In this document: positions 44,900 through 57,254 of the stretch, in pieces
How the letters are laid out: each line of letters begins with the position of its first letter
Position numbering within the stretch: the first letter of the stretch is position 1
DNA from: Bidens hawaiensis
Lineage: Eukaryota; Streptophyta; Magnoliopsida; Asterales; Asteraceae
Assembly: GCA_021521415.1 (NCBI GenBank)
Contig: JAIQDT010001124.1
Coordinates: 372,001 to 436,000, forward strand
Length of the DNA stretch: 64,000 nucleotides
Reading direction: 5' to 3'
Notes under the pieces: generated by a model
What the model saw: only the letters and a program-made list of their open reading frames with translations
Databases searched by the model: none
What the model was told of the DNA's origin: nothing
Translations under genes and position numbers: made by a program

Positions 44900-46940
44900 T
44901 AGATAGCATTCCAAGCTCTTGGTATTGGATCACCTTCCATAGTGATTAACCTGTAGGCCCCTTTTTCCTGTTTCTGAATCAATCAAGTAAGGACCTTCCC
45001 ACTTTGGAGCTAGCTGTCCATCTGCTGGGTTAGTGGTATTCTGCAATGCTTTTCTTAATGCCATATCTCCTACTTGGAATCTTTAAATTCTGATATTCTT
45101 GTTGTAGGACTTGGCTATTCTTTGTTGGTATGCTGCAATTCTAATTCTGGCGAGATCTCTGAGTTCATCAATGGTATCCAGGTCTTTAGTAAGGCTTTGG
45201 TTGTTAGACTCAGTATCTTGGATGCTGGTTCTTGCTGTGGGGATCACCATTTTTGTAAGGATGACAGCTTCGGCCCCAAACACCAAAGAGAAAGGTGTTT
45301 GTCCTGTTGCATTTTTTGAAGTGGTCCTATCAGCCCAAAGAACAAATGGTAGTTCTTCAGCCCATTTTCCCTTATTGGATCCCAATTTCTTCTTCAAATT
45401 GTTGATGATGATCTTGTTACTAGATTCTGCTTGACCATTAGCTTGAGGATGTACTGGAGTCGAAGTCACCATCTTGACTCCCCAACTTTCACAAAAGCTG
45501 GTTGTTCTACTACCGATGAACTATGATCCATTGTCACAAACAATCTCTCGGGATACCAAATCTTGTCAGGATATTACGTTTGATGAATGAGATCACATCC
45601 TTTTCTTTAACTTGGACAAATGCCTCTGCTTCGATCCACTTAGAGAAGTAATCTGTCATGGCAAGCATAAAGACTTTTCCACCAGGAGCCTTGGGCAGCT
45701 TTCCCACAATATCCATCCCCCATTTCATAAACGGCCACGGAGATATGATATGATATAATGGTTCAGCTGGTTGATGTAAGATGTTGCCGTGTCTTTGACA
45801 AGCATCACATTTTTTGGAGAAGTTCATTGCGTCTTTCTTCATTGCTGGCCAGAAGTAACCTGTTCTCAGTATCTTGGATACTAAGGCTCTGCCCCTAGTG
45901 TGGTTTCCACAATCACCTTCATGTTTATCCTTGAGAACTTCTTGTGCTTCTTGATATTCCAAGCATCTCAAGTATGGACCAGCAAGTGATTTTCTATACA
46001 ACACATAATTTAGGATAATATACTGGGTTACCTTCATTCGGAATGCTCTGGGATTTTCTCCTTCTGGGATCATGTTATCCTGAAGATACCGTATTACGGG
46101 ACTGGTCCAGGATATTGGATTGTCTTCAGGTAACGAAGTCTCCATGACTTCATGGTTCTCCTTTGTTGCTGGAGTCAAGATATGAACGATGGGTATCTTG
46201 ATATCGTTTGGTATCTTGAGAGCTGATGCTAAATTTGCTAAGACATCTGCTTCAATGTTCTCTTCCCTTGGTACCTGTACTATATCAAATGTTTCGAAAC
46301 ACATAGCTAATTTCTTAACTATTTCTAAATATTTTGCTAAGTTTTCTGCATTCACTGCATAAGAGCCATTAAAATGGTAAGCTAGTAACAAATAATCAAC
46401 ATAAACTTGAAGATACCTGACCTTCATATCCTTAGCTAATTGTAAACCAGCTATTAAGGCTTCATATTCAGCCTCATTATTAGTAGCCTGAAATTCACAG
46501 GATATGGATAGAGGTATAATGTCCCCCTGTGGCGATTTTAGTAGTATACCAAGACCTGTCCTCTTATGTTGGAGTGCTGTATGCAAGGTCCAACTTTTCT
46601 TGATCTCCAATTGGTGAACTTCTTTTTCCACTTCTTCGAGTATATCCTGGCTAAAATCAGCCACAAAGTCGGCAAGTGCCTGTGATTTGATGGCTGTCCT
46701 TGGTTCATACAGTATATCGTATGCACTAAGTTTCACAACCCACTTTGCCATCCTTCCTGACATTTCTGGTTTTCTCAAAACAGCCTTAATAGGATAGTTA
46801 GTTTTTACATGGATAACATGAGTTTCAAAATAATGTCTTAATTTAGTAGAAGCCATTATAAGTGCTAAAATTAACTTTTCAAGATAAGAATACCTGGATT
46901 CAGCACCTAATAGGATTTTACTTACATAATCTATTGGATG
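44900..46940 (-). pseudogene. Tat RNase H, second RNase H-like domain and integrase
   Basis: The open stretch 46856-45534 begins in the first RNase H (MASTKLRHYFETHVIHVKTN; an upstream part in another frame reads LLGAESRYSYLEKLILALI). It passes through an archaeal-like second RNase H (NNEAEYEALIAGLQLAK to REENIEADVLANLAS) into integrase: [40 protein letters not shown] and ILTRFGIPRDC. A stop and frame change at about 45500 precede TSTPVHPQANGQAESSNKII (45472-45083) carrying the catalytic Glu region. The C-terminal part (ADGQLAPKWEGPYLI type) is readable to about 44900. The dual RNase H is a hallmark of Tat elements. Confidence 0.9.
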
Positions 46941-47160
46941 TTGTTAACCTTCATGATCTTTGACCAAGACAGCACTTATTGCACTCCCAGACGGCTAAGT
47001 ACAAGGATAATGGTTCACCATCAACTGGCTTCATCAGGAGTGGCGCTGAGTATAAGTATTCCTTCAAGGATATCAGAGCTCTTTCTTGCTTCTCTCCCCA
47101 TTCGAATTTTTGATTCTTCCTCAGGATATCATAGAATTCTTTACACTTCTCTGAATATCT

Positions 47161-48148
47161 TCAGATGAATGTGTTAAGAGCAGCAATTCTTCCGGTCAAT
47201 CTTTGGACATCTTTGACGTTCCTTGGTGATTTGATATCTAAGATGGCCTTGATTTGCTCAGGGCTTGCTTCTATTCCTCTTTTGGTGACCATGTACCCAA
47301 GGAATTTTCCTGCTTTAACCCCAAAATGACACTTGGCTGGATTCAACTTCATTTTGTATTCATCTAGGATGTCAAATGCTGTTGCCAAGTCTTTGAGATG
47401 ATCCTCAGCCCTCATTGACTTTACCACCATGTCATCGATGTAGACTTCCATCGTGTCCCCCAGTTGGTCTTTGAACATCATGTTGACCAGCCTTTGGTAT
47501 GTTGCACTTGTATTTTTTAATCCAAAAGGCATTGCAGTATAACAGTATATACCTGTGGGGGTCATGAAGACTATGTCTTCTTGATCTGAAGGCTCAATTT
47601 GAATTTGTTGAAATCCTGAGGATGCATCCATAAAGGTTAGCAGTTCATGACCAGCAGTTGCATCCACCATTGAATCAATGTGTGGGAGTAGAAATGAGTC
47701 TTTTGGACAGGCCTTATTCAGGTCTGTGAAGTCTACACACACTCTCCACTTTCCATTTTTCTTCTGGACTACAACTAGATTGGCCAACCATCTAGGATAT
47801 TGGACCTCTCTTATCATCTTGGTTTTCAGCAGCTTCTGCACTTCTTCTTGTATGATAGCGTTTTTCTCAGGAGCAAACTTCCTTCGCTTTTGATGTACCA
47901 GCCTGAAAGATTTATCTATTACCAAGTTTATGAGTAATTACGGACTTAGAGATACCTGTCATATCTTCATGTTTCCAGGCGAAGGTAGAGGCTCTTTTCT
48001 TTAAGAAGGATACCAATCCTTTTTCGATATCCTCAGGCATACCTGATCCTAACAATACTTTGATCTCGGTATCCTGAGAATCCAAGGATACTTCCTTCAC
48101 TTCTTGGTCTCTAGCCTGCAGGACCTTCCCTGGTTGTTTCTATAATTT
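47161..48148 (-). pseudogene. Tat reverse transcriptase
   Basis: The 48100-47912 fragment (FLKKRASTFAWKHEDMTGI) and the 47925-47161 frame overlap across a frameshift. RT motifs are VCVDFTDLNKACPKDSF, TFMDASSGFQQIQI, MPFGLKNTSATYQRLVN and the active site VYIDDMVVKS, all intact, followed by SPRNVKDVQRLTGRIAALN. The upstream linker to the protease is separated by stops near 48110-48149. Confidence 0.92.
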
Positions 48149-50385
48149 CTATGCCTGAGTGGGCTTTGTAGTCCACTTCATTGATGATGCATAACATTCT
48201 TTTGCGTCTTGCTGATCGCTTTCAATCTTGATAACTTCCCAAGGACTTGGTAGTTTCACGCATTGATGATAGGTTGATGGTACTGCCTTCATGCTGTGGA
48301 TCCATGGCCTACCTAATATCACATTACAACAAGATAAAGAGTCAATAACACAAAACTTTTGTGGGGAGTTAGTTTCCTCAACATATATTGGAAGTTTAGT
48401 TTCTCCCAATGTGTTTTTGGTTTTGCCACTGAATCCCACAAGAACTGAGGACTTTGGGATAATCTTCGTTTCCGGGATATCCATTTTCTTCAATGCATCC
48501 ATCTGGATAATGTTCACAGAGCTTCCTCCATCAACGAGTATCCTGCGCACAAAACAGTTAGCTATACATAAAGTAATTACCAAACCGTCATGGTTGGGAT
48601 CAACAAGATCACATCGATCTTCCTCATCGAAGGAGATGATTCTTTGAGTTGTCAACGTGGAAGTATGGAGAGGACTTTCTCCATTGTCCATGTTCGTTTC
48701 TTTGGAACGCTTCTTAGCTGTTGAATATGAGGTTCCACAAATGTTCGATCCTCCCGACATAAAGGATACAACCTTGGCTCCGTGTGGTGGAGAAGGTGCC
48801 CTTTCAGGTAGCTTGATAGGATCCTGACTTTTGTTCTTGTTTCTTCCAAATAGTTCCTTCAGGTATCCTTCGCAAAAAAGGTATCCTATCTCCTTCTGAA
48901 GTGCTATACAATCATCAGTGCGATGGCCAAAGACTTCATGGAATGCACACCATTTAGACTTGTCTTTGCTGGAGCCGGGCTTCTCATTTTTCTTGGGCCA
49001 TCTGGACTTGTCACCTAAATCCTGCATGGCACATATTACACCACCAATATCAATATTAAAACAATATTCAGAGATTTTAGGATACTCCTCATCGTCTTCG
49101 TTTTCATCCACGGCGTTTATCCTGGAGGTATCTTGTTTGGAATAAGGCTTGGGCCTAGAGAACTTCTGTGGAGGGTCTGACTTACTGTTTGTAGACTCAA
49201 ACTTTGGGATAACCAAACTTCCATGAGCCTTTTTATCATCCTCTAGCCGTATATATCTTAATGCCCTGTTTCTGACTTCATCAAGATTCTTGCATGGAGT
49301 CATGACAAGATCGTCATAGAAGGATGAATCCTTTTTTAACCCCATCTTGAGAGCTTCAACAACAGCCGCCATGTCAAAGTTGGGGATATCCAAAGCTTCC
49401 CTGCTAAATCTAGTTATGTAATCACTTAGGGATTCATTATTAGGTTGAACAATTCTATATAAGTCACCTGTCATTTTCTTAAAAGATCTACTACAGGAAA
49501 ATTGATTATTGAATAAGTTAATCAAATGAGCAAAGAAAGTAATAGTATTGGAAGGAATACTTAATAACCATTTGAGGGCCGGCCCCATTAGTGTTGAACC
49601 AAATCCCTTACAAAAACAGGCTTCTTTGAATTCAGCGGGAATTGGGTTAACCTCCATCCTCTCTCGGTATTGAGCTACGTGTTCCTCAGGATCCGTAGTG
49701 CCATCGTACAGTTTCATGCTGGGTGTCTGGAATTTCCTGTGGATCTCCACGTCGCATATAGGCCAAGTGAACCTGGATAATCTGTGACTACCTACCGGAA
49801 CTTCAGCTATGGGATGGATTATCCCCGGGATATTGGATATCATGTCCTTCATTTTCTGCAATTCCCTGGCTCTCTCGGGAGATATCCCCTTATCCTGCAC
49901 AGATCCACGGTTAGTGTATAAATTAGCATTAAGTAAACTATTGCCAAGATCGTGGTTAGGTCCCTGGTATCCTAAGCCTTGACGGCTAGTTCCTCCATTG
50001 AGGATATCCTCAGGATAAGGTGACGTCAGCATAGGGATGTCATCTCCAACATGTACTTCATAGGACACCATTGGAGATCCTTATGTGAATATGTCGGCTG
50101 GCGTGGTTGAATGAGGCTGCATGTTGATGTAGTCCGGCCTCGTCGGTTTGGGTAACTCCGAGGATACCGGAGGACAGATTCCCCAATATCCTGATTGCTA
50201 CTGAGACGGGATCCTTGTTGGTTGTGTCCCCAAGGATCCGGAATTCTGAAGGATAGATGATCCTGGAGAATCATAATCAAGAACCCTGGGCATGATTGGA
50301 GTATTCTCCTGTCCTGGTTTCTTTTTGATCCCTTCAATAACCTTGAGTTGGTCTCTTCTTGCTGCTCCATGAGAGTTTTGACCTG
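48149..50385 (-). pseudogene. Tat gag and protease
   Basis: The frame 50071-48149 carries the retrotransposon gag domain (KLYDGTTDPEEHVAQYRERM; GPALKWLLSIPSNTITFFAH; LSDYITRFSREAL), a CCHC-like knuckle WCAFHEVFGHRTDDCIAL and retropepsin ILVDGGSSVNII, where DGGSS replaces the usual DTG/DSG triad core. Its upstream part (50385-50026, starting VKTLMEQQEETNSRLLKG) is in another frame. The first gag codons lie on the far side of the inserted solo LTR at 52047-52210 (NNDIFSLMKQ); removing the insert with one TSD copy rejoins SLMKQ to VKTLMEQ exactly. Confidence 0.9.
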
Positions 50386-52046
50386 TGATGTGTTGTAAAA
50401 CACATTTATTTTCCGTGCCCTTTATCTATGTATTATATTATATTTTATGTGTTTTAACTTGTTTAATATAGGTTTTACATAGTTTTTATTATCTTGTAGG
50501 TTTTGGGTGAAACAAAGAAAGAAACCGAGCTTTTCGAGGAGCTTAATGGACTTTTACGCATACGATTTCAAGACCAAGCTCAAAGCCCGGTCCATATGCA
50601 TCATGGAGGCCCAAGTCTTACATTATATTATATTATAAAAAAATAAAAACCCTGAGTGGCTGGCCAGGTTCCGATCGCAACTCAGCAGCAGGGAAAGAAA
50701 GAAAAGCTTACTGCGGCTAGGGTTGGAAGGTTTGGCGGCTAGGGAAGGAAGAAGGACACAAGCACAAGCCTCGAGGATGTTTTTCATCAATCTACATAAG
50801 CCGGGAGTAGCCCATATTCACTCCATATCCTTTCTTTTATACATTGTTCATACACTTTGATATTCTTTCTTAATTGTTGAATTGTTTTGCAATTACTTGA
50901 GAGATTGAATTGTTTATGATTAGAATTGATTATTGGACAATTTTTAAGATGATTGGTATGAGTTTTATGATGATTTTATTGAGTATTCATGGCTGTCCAA
51001 AGATGATTAGAGGCTAAACTTGTTAGTTCTACCTAGGAATGATGATAATTGTTAGTGTTTGATGAGCTTGTTGGATTGTTTGATTGATAGATGTTAATTG
51101 TTATTGTAAAGTTTGATTTAGACATGAAATAGGTTGTATTTAAGGGCTGGAAATTTTGGTCATTCATTGCTTAAACCCCTTGTGTCGGTTAATTAGTTTT
51201 GTGTTGATTGATCGGTGCATTGTTTGATTCTAGACTTTGTGTTTAGGGTTTGTTTGCGGTAGGTACAACCGTAGGGTTTTGTTGCGTGAATTTGAGGTTA
51301 AAGTACAGCGGTTAGTCACCTTCTTAGAGACCGAGAGGTTATAAGAAGTTAGGGTTGTCTCATTGCCTTTGCATGCTAGAATTAGGATTGCGCGAGAGCG
51401 AGTTCGTTTCTTGTCAGGTTTAGGTGTTTTGAGCGACTAGTTGATCTATTTTGGTTTAAGTTGAATTGTTCCTCTATCCTTGGTTGTTTAGTATTCATTG
51501 CCAATAGGGTCGAGTGTTGGTGAGACCGAGAGGTGAGTCAACATTAGAACACGTTAGCAATTGTTTCCCGGTTTGGTCGTTTTAGTCGATTTTGAGTAGT
51601 TTAGCCTTGTTGAGTGAGACCGAGAGGTAATCCAGTGAGCCCGAGTGATCCTTAGTCGTGTCATCTTTAGGGACTGGTGTCTTGAAGTCATTCAATCCAT
51701 TAGCTTGTTAGGCCTACAGTTTGATTCAGACCTAGGTAGACGTTTTTCTCCATCCAGAGTCAACATAGTTAATTTGTCGTTAAGTTTTCTATTTTAGGTA
51801 ACTTTTGTCAGTCAGTCTAGTTAGTTTAGTTAAGTTAAAAGAAATCAAAAATCAATTAAATATTATTCTTAGGTAGGTCTTGTCTAGGGTTAGTGATCAT
51901 TAGCGTTCTGACGTGTCCATGTGTTCGATACTCGGACTTCCTAGGTCTATACTACTTGCGATCGGTACACTTGCCGGTTGTGTGTGGTTTTAGGATTTTC
52001 GTTTTAATATTAAAGCTTAGTTGTGAGGGTTATCCGACACACACCA
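50386..52046. mobile_element. Solo LTR inserted in Tat gag
   Basis: TGATGTGTTGTAAAACAC...CCGACACACACCA, 1661 bp, with TSD ACCTG (50381-50385 and 52047-52051). Excision restores the Tat gag frame. No coding potential was found. Its end sequences differ from those of every other LTR in the window, so it is a separate, probably Ty3-type, family. Orientation cannot be told. Confidence 0.85.
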
Positions 52047-52301
52047 ACCTGTTTCATCAAAGAAAAAATGTCATTGTTAGATATAACCGGATCTACCCGT
52101 GTAGAGGTTCCTGGGTACGGTGGAAGTTCTCCTCTGGGTTGAGTGTTCTTCTTCGAGACTGGTGGAGGACCAGGGTTAACACTTGAAGCAGCAGTGACCA
52201 CCGAAGCAAAAATGAGCTGGTTTTTGGTTGAGAAGACATGATGAAAGGATGAAGGTGATGGAGAATGAAATAAACAATTTTGAAAGATTGAAGCACCGAT
52301 T

Positions 52302-52319
52302 GTCCCACGGTGGGTGCCA
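52302..52319 (-). promoter_or_regulatory. Tat primer-binding site
   Basis: On the minus strand it reads TGGCACCCACCGTGGGAC, next to the 5' LTR. It differs slightly from the TGGCGCCCACCGTGGGG type known for Tat/Ogre, consistent with decay. Confidence 0.8.
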
Positions 52320-52322
52320 AAT

Positions 52323-53031
52323 TTTTTTGGGTAAAAATTAACAAGAGTAATTTCGTAATCAAATTAGTAAGTGAGGTTTAGGTGCTTGATAGAAATGAAC
52401 GTAAATGCAATGACACAAGGATTTGTTGCGAGGAAAAAACCCGTTATCCTGAGGATAACAAGAAAAAAATCCCGGGCCAGTTTATTAATAATCGAAAAAG
52501 GTTACAAATGTTTGGAGCTTTCTTCTCTAGATCGTGTTTACAGAGTAATGCTATAGCTATAGTGTAAGTTGTGTGTCCTATATGATCTAAACAGCTCCTA
52601 TTTATAGTTACAAGAAGGATCACTAGATAATAACTAGCAATAAAGAGCATTAATTGTCCTGATTATGATCTTGGAGCGGTTATGGCTTGCATATCATTGT
52701 TATAAACGAGTTGTAACTCCCTCTAACGTCTACAATCTTTAATGCTTTATTAATTGTTGACCGTTTCTTGTCGTTTGGAGGATACTGCATCCTCAAGTTA
52801 TCCTGAATATACCGCATTTCAGGATACCAAAAATCCCATGTATAACAGTTAGTGGTCCGAATCTTTAGGAGATCATATGAAGTTGTATAACCTGGTAAAC
52901 ATCAAAGAAAGGCGGTTGAACTGTTAGTATAACAATATATTAAAGATACCTGTTGCTTGGGAGGATACTGTATCCTGAAGTTATCCTGAACATATCCTTT
53001 GCTTAGGATACTGAAAATCCGAGCCCTAACA
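52323..53031 (-). repeat. Tat 5' LTR
   Basis: 709 bp, colinear with 42388-43111 apart from a 19-bp gap near 52476 and scattered substitutions. It contains the palindrome at 52443-52459 and is followed by TSD ATTAT. Confidence 0.9.
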
Positions 53032-53133
53032 ATTATATTAAATGAGTAACAACATAATTATAGAAAATATCAATGTACGCAACCAGATTTAATAAGAGTA
53101 GAAGAAAAACGATGCACCATGGTAATTAAGTTT

Positions 53134-55206
53134 TGTCACACCCCGCCTTCGGGCCTAGGCGTGTGATTCATAGTTGGTACCACTTTTGTCAATTTATCAA
53201 AGTTTGCAGTGGAAAGTGTTAATTTGAAATATTTACTTTTATAATATATGGAATTAAATACCCTTTTTTGTTTCACAAAATTACTTGTTTAAAAACAAAT
53301 TTTTACATATGCATTATTTCAAAATTAGCTGAGCCACCAGCTGCATTCTATGCCTAGTGATCTTCTATCTCCACTGACATATTCATCACTATACATTACT
53401 CCTGGTTACCTGAAAACAGTTTGAAAATACGTCAGCTATATACTGGTGAATACGCTGACTCAATAAAACGGTTTCACAATTCGTCATGACACAACACCAA
53501 TAGTGTTCAACGAATTAGTGGGTCTCAATCCCATCTCATCGGAACTAAACATACGCACAAACCACATAATCGGACTTCACTCACCCTAGAGACAGTCACT
53601 TGCCTCAGGGTTAGTATGTCTGTAGTGTGCCCACTACAATACATATATGTAAGGATCCAGACACATGTGTATTTTAGCCTGAGTATTTAGTACTACCTTG
53701 TATCAAAACATTTTAGAGGATTTGAACCAAACCTCATGTAAATATTTTCATAACTCTTTTACATATGAATAACAGTCCATAGTTTAAAGAGTAAATATCT
53801 TTCAAAAAGACAGTACATAAACATATTCACGTCATAAAACATTTCATACTATATATAAAAAGGTTGGATGTATTCATCTTTTGTTATATCAATGTATCTC
53901 ACTGACAAATGCTTGTTATTTATCTCGGACCTATTGTATGAGAATAAACTTTTCATAAATAACCAGATCTATAATCTAACTTTAGACCTTTAGTCTACTT
54001 GCATAACCTTTACCTTGATATCCATTTCATTCTTAAAACATATGTTTAATATTTATAGGCTACGTTTCTTCTTCATGAAGAAATGTGTATATCAAGTTTC
54101 TTCTTTCATAAGTAATATCTTTATAATATAAAGAACAACATTTCATCAATAATCTTATCTTATGAAAGCTTATATTTCACTTACTTATTTGATCAAAGTA
54201 TAGATTATATCCCTGACTAGGTCTAAGCCATATAATAATAAAATAATAACTTAAGCAGAACCCCTACCTTATGCGGGTATATTGCCTAAGCTTTATACGA
54301 GCATCACTTCTACTTCTTTATCACGTACTATTGAAACTTAAACCGTCGGGACCTTGCTTCTAGCTCGCTTATCACATCTACAAACTGTCAAAACTCCCGT
54401 TCTTGCACGAATTACGAGAAATCAGGATCTCGGAACCTCACAACAGTCGGGCACGCCTCCCAAGGTTATGTATGTGAAAGTGAGTGCGAAATTGGGATGA
54501 GAATGCTTCAAACCTGTAGCCCCCTTTTATAGGCAAAATTTTGCCCACCGTTGCGTAGGGCGATCCATAGGCCATCGCGTAGTGCGACGCCGCAATAGCT
54601 GAGGTCCTGCCATGTGTTGACACGTGGTTGGACACATGGATCTGGTTACTTAACCGGGTCATCGCGTAGCGTGATACTCTCTTCCTTCTGGACCATCGCG
54701 TAGCGCGATGCCCCTTTTTCTAAACTTCCTGGGAAACACCATCGCGTAGCGCGTTGGGTCTAGAAAATCAAAATGTTTATTTTCAGCCCCTGGACTTTGT
54801 TAACTTGTCACTTCTTGGTCTATCTTCCATAGTTCAAAAATATTAAAGCGGCCCTTATGCGGCTCGCGGCGATGCGAGCGTGCGAAGTGCAAAGTGCGTC
54901 ATCAAAATGCCATATTACGCCCATCGCCGGAGTCCGAGTCCGTGTCGGGTGCTTCGCACCCTTTGCTAGGACTAGTGAGAGTGGTTAGTCACAGAAGAAC
55001 ATTACCATGGAAAACTCCTTCCTTATAAAGTGTTTTCATTTCTTTCCCATTTTCCATGTGGGATGGAGTTTCCTTACTTATTCTCTTAACATAAAAATGC
55101 TTTCTTTTCTTTATCATATTTTTCCGCTTACTTAACTCACAAATATTTTTGATCCTTTAACTTTATAAAATTGTCAAATTTGGATCAAAATTTTGTGGGT
55201 GTTACA
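53134..55206 (-). repeat. 3' LTR of the truncated chromovirus
   Basis: 2073 bp. A polypurine tract on the minus strand (AAGGTGGGGAGGA, plus 55207-55219) abuts its start. A cluster of near-palindromes of the type ATCGCGTAGCGCGAT lies at about 54541-54760, and a GC-rich GCGGCTCGCGGCGATGCGAGCG block at 54860. Confidence 0.88.
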
Positions 55207-55245
55207 TCCTCCCCACCTTGAAATGAATCTCGTCCTCGAGATTCT

Positions 55246-56873
55246 CTAAAACAGATGTGGATACTTTTTTCTCATTTCCGATTCTAACTCCCAAGTAAAT
55301 TCGGGTCCTCGTCGGGAGTTCCACCTTATTTTGACTAACTTTAGCTTTCGTTGTTTAAGTCTCTTAACTTGGAAATCTTCAACTTGTAGAGGTTGTTCTA
55401 CAAATTTTAGATTTTCGTTGATTTCAACATCCTTTAAAGGCATAGCTAAAGTTTCGTTAGCCAGACACTTGCGTAAATTAGAAATGTGAAATACGTCAAG
55501 TATACCTTTCATCTCTTCTGGAAATTGTAAGCGATAAGCTACAGTACCGATTCGTTCTAACACTTCAAATGGTCCCACAAAACATGGACTTAGTTTTCCT
55601 TTCTTACTGAATCGTACAACACCTTTCCAAGGTGAAACCTTTAATAAGACTTTATCGCCTACTTGGAATTCTAACGGCTTACGGCGAATATCAGCATAAT
55701 TCTTTTGTCGATCTTTTGCCGTTTTAAGTCGTTTATGGATTTGTAATATCTTATCCATTGTTTCTTGAACTATCTCTAATCCAAACATTTGGTTATCTCC
55801 AGTTTTAGACCAACATACCGGCGTTCTACATTTGCGTCCATACAATGCTTCGAATGGTGCGTCCTGAATACTCGTGTGATAGCTATTATTATACGAGAAT
55901 TCCATTAAAGGAAGATGATCGTCCCAACTTCCTCCTAGATCAATCACACAAGCTCGGAGCATATCTTCAAGCATTTGAATTGTTCTTTCACTCTGCCCAT
56001 CAGTTTGAGGATGATAAGCAGTGCTAAGATTAAGTTGAGTTCCTAACGCTTGTTGGAAACTTTTCCAAAAATGAGAAGTAAATCTACTGTCCTGATCAGA
56101 TATGATAGATAATAGCACACGATGTAATGATACTATGTTGTTCACGTATATTCGTGCCAATCTTTCCATAGAGTAAGATTCATTGATAGGTATGAAATGA
56201 GCAGACTTAGTTAACCTATCGATGATGACCCAAATGGCATTATGCTGTCGGGTAGTCTTAGGGAGTTTTGTAATAAAATCCATTGTTATCATCTCCCATT
56301 TCCAAATAGATAGTTCAGGTTGTTAAAGCAAACCTGAAGGTTTCTGATGCTCAGCCTTAACTTGCATACATGTTAAACATTTGGCTACATACAGAGCAAT
56401 ATCCTTTTTCATCCTGTTCCACCAGTAGTTAGGTTTAAGATTTTGATACATTTTGTTACTACTGGGATGCATCATATACTTCGATCGATGAGCTTCACTC
56501 ATAATCCTTTCACGTAATTCTTCAATCTTCGGTACCCAGATCCTATTTCCAAGTCTGAGTATCCCATCATCTCCTTTGACTAAGAGTCAATTGTATCATT
56601 ACGCTTTTCTTCGGAGATTTGGTTTTCTTCAATTGCTTTCTTTTGAGCTTCCTTGATTTGTGCAATTAAATCTATTTGTAATTCCAGTCTTAAAGCTCTA
56701 ACCCTTTTCGGTTTTTCATATTCTTTACGACTCAATGCGTCAGCTACTATATTTGCCTTTCCTTCATGATAGATGATTTCACAATCATAGTCGTTTAAGG
56801 TTTCCATCCATCTTCTTTGACACATGCTAAGTTCCTTTTGATCAAAGATCTACTTGAATTCCATTTGCCTTAG
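55246..56873 (-). pseudogene. Chromovirus RNase H end and integrase with chromodomain-like tail
   Basis: Reading from 56873: RNase H end FDQKELSMCQRRWME and [13 protein letters not shown], a stop at 56580, then a zinc-binding HHCC part (HRSKYMMHPSSNKMY, CLTCMQVKAEHQKP) with a stop near 56323. After this comes a 348-codon open frame 56292-55246 with integrase catalytic residues D5 (TMDF), D66 (SDQD) and E102 (SERT) at D35E spacing, [19 protein letters not shown] and a C-terminal chromodomain-like [18 protein letters not shown]. The integrase core is intact, but the element cannot express it normally because the 5' half is gone. Confidence 0.9.
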
Positions 56874-56875
56874 AT

Positions 56876-57254
56876 TAAAAGGCCCTTATGCGGCTCGCGG
56901 TGATGCGAGCGTGCGAAGTGCAAAGTGCGCAATCACAACGCCACATTACGCCCATCGCCCGAGTCCGAGTTCGTGTCCGTGTGCGTGCGCGTCGGGTGCT
57001 TCGTACCCTCCGCTAGGACTAGTGAGAGTGGTTAGTCACATAAGAACATTACCATGGAAAACTCTTTCTTTATAAAGTGCTTTAATTTCTTTTTCACTTT
57101 CCACGTGGGATGGAGTTTCCTTACTTATTCCATTAACATAAAAATGCTTTCTTTTTTTTATCATATTTTTCCCCCTTACTTAACTCACAAATATTTTTGA
57201 TCCTGTAACTTTATAAAATTGTCAAATTTGGATCAAAATTTTGTGAGTGTTAGA
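56876..57254 (-). repeat. Fragment of the chromovirus 5' LTR
   Basis: Homologous to 54850-55206 (CCCTTATGCGGCTCGCGG... to GTGTTAGA). Substitutions and a few small indels, such as extra GTGTGCGTGC at about 56968, show it has diverged from the other LTR. The terminal TGTAAC is mutated to TCTAAC. Confidence 0.85.

Larger units (their letters stand above)
42388..53031 (-). mobile_element. Tat-type Ty3 element (minus strand) with a solo LTR inside gag
   Basis: LTRs 42388-43111 and about 52323-53031 share the ends TTTTGGGTAAAAATTAAC and GAGCCCTAACA, flanked by TSD ATTAT (42383-42387 and 53032-53036). The PBS on the minus strand (TGGCACCCACCGTGGGAC) is close to the Tat/Ogre type. Gene order gag-protease-RT-RNase H-second RNase H-like domain-integrase and the IDDMVVKS RT motif fit the Tat lineage. 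The element without the inserted solo LTR is about 9 kb. Stops and frameshifts break every gene. Confidence 0.92.
53134..57254 (-). mobile_element. Truncated chromovirus (Tekay-type) element
   Basis: A full 3' LTR (53134-55206, TGTCACACCCCGCC...GTGTTACA on plus) is followed by integrase and RNase H fragments in minus orientation, then by the first 380 bp or so of the 5' LTR (56876-57254). That fragment matches 54850-55206. It is joined directly to the RNase H coding sequence at a shared ATTAAA, so the rest of the 5' LTR, gag, protease and RT were deleted. No matching TSD could be found around the element. Confidence 0.85.
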
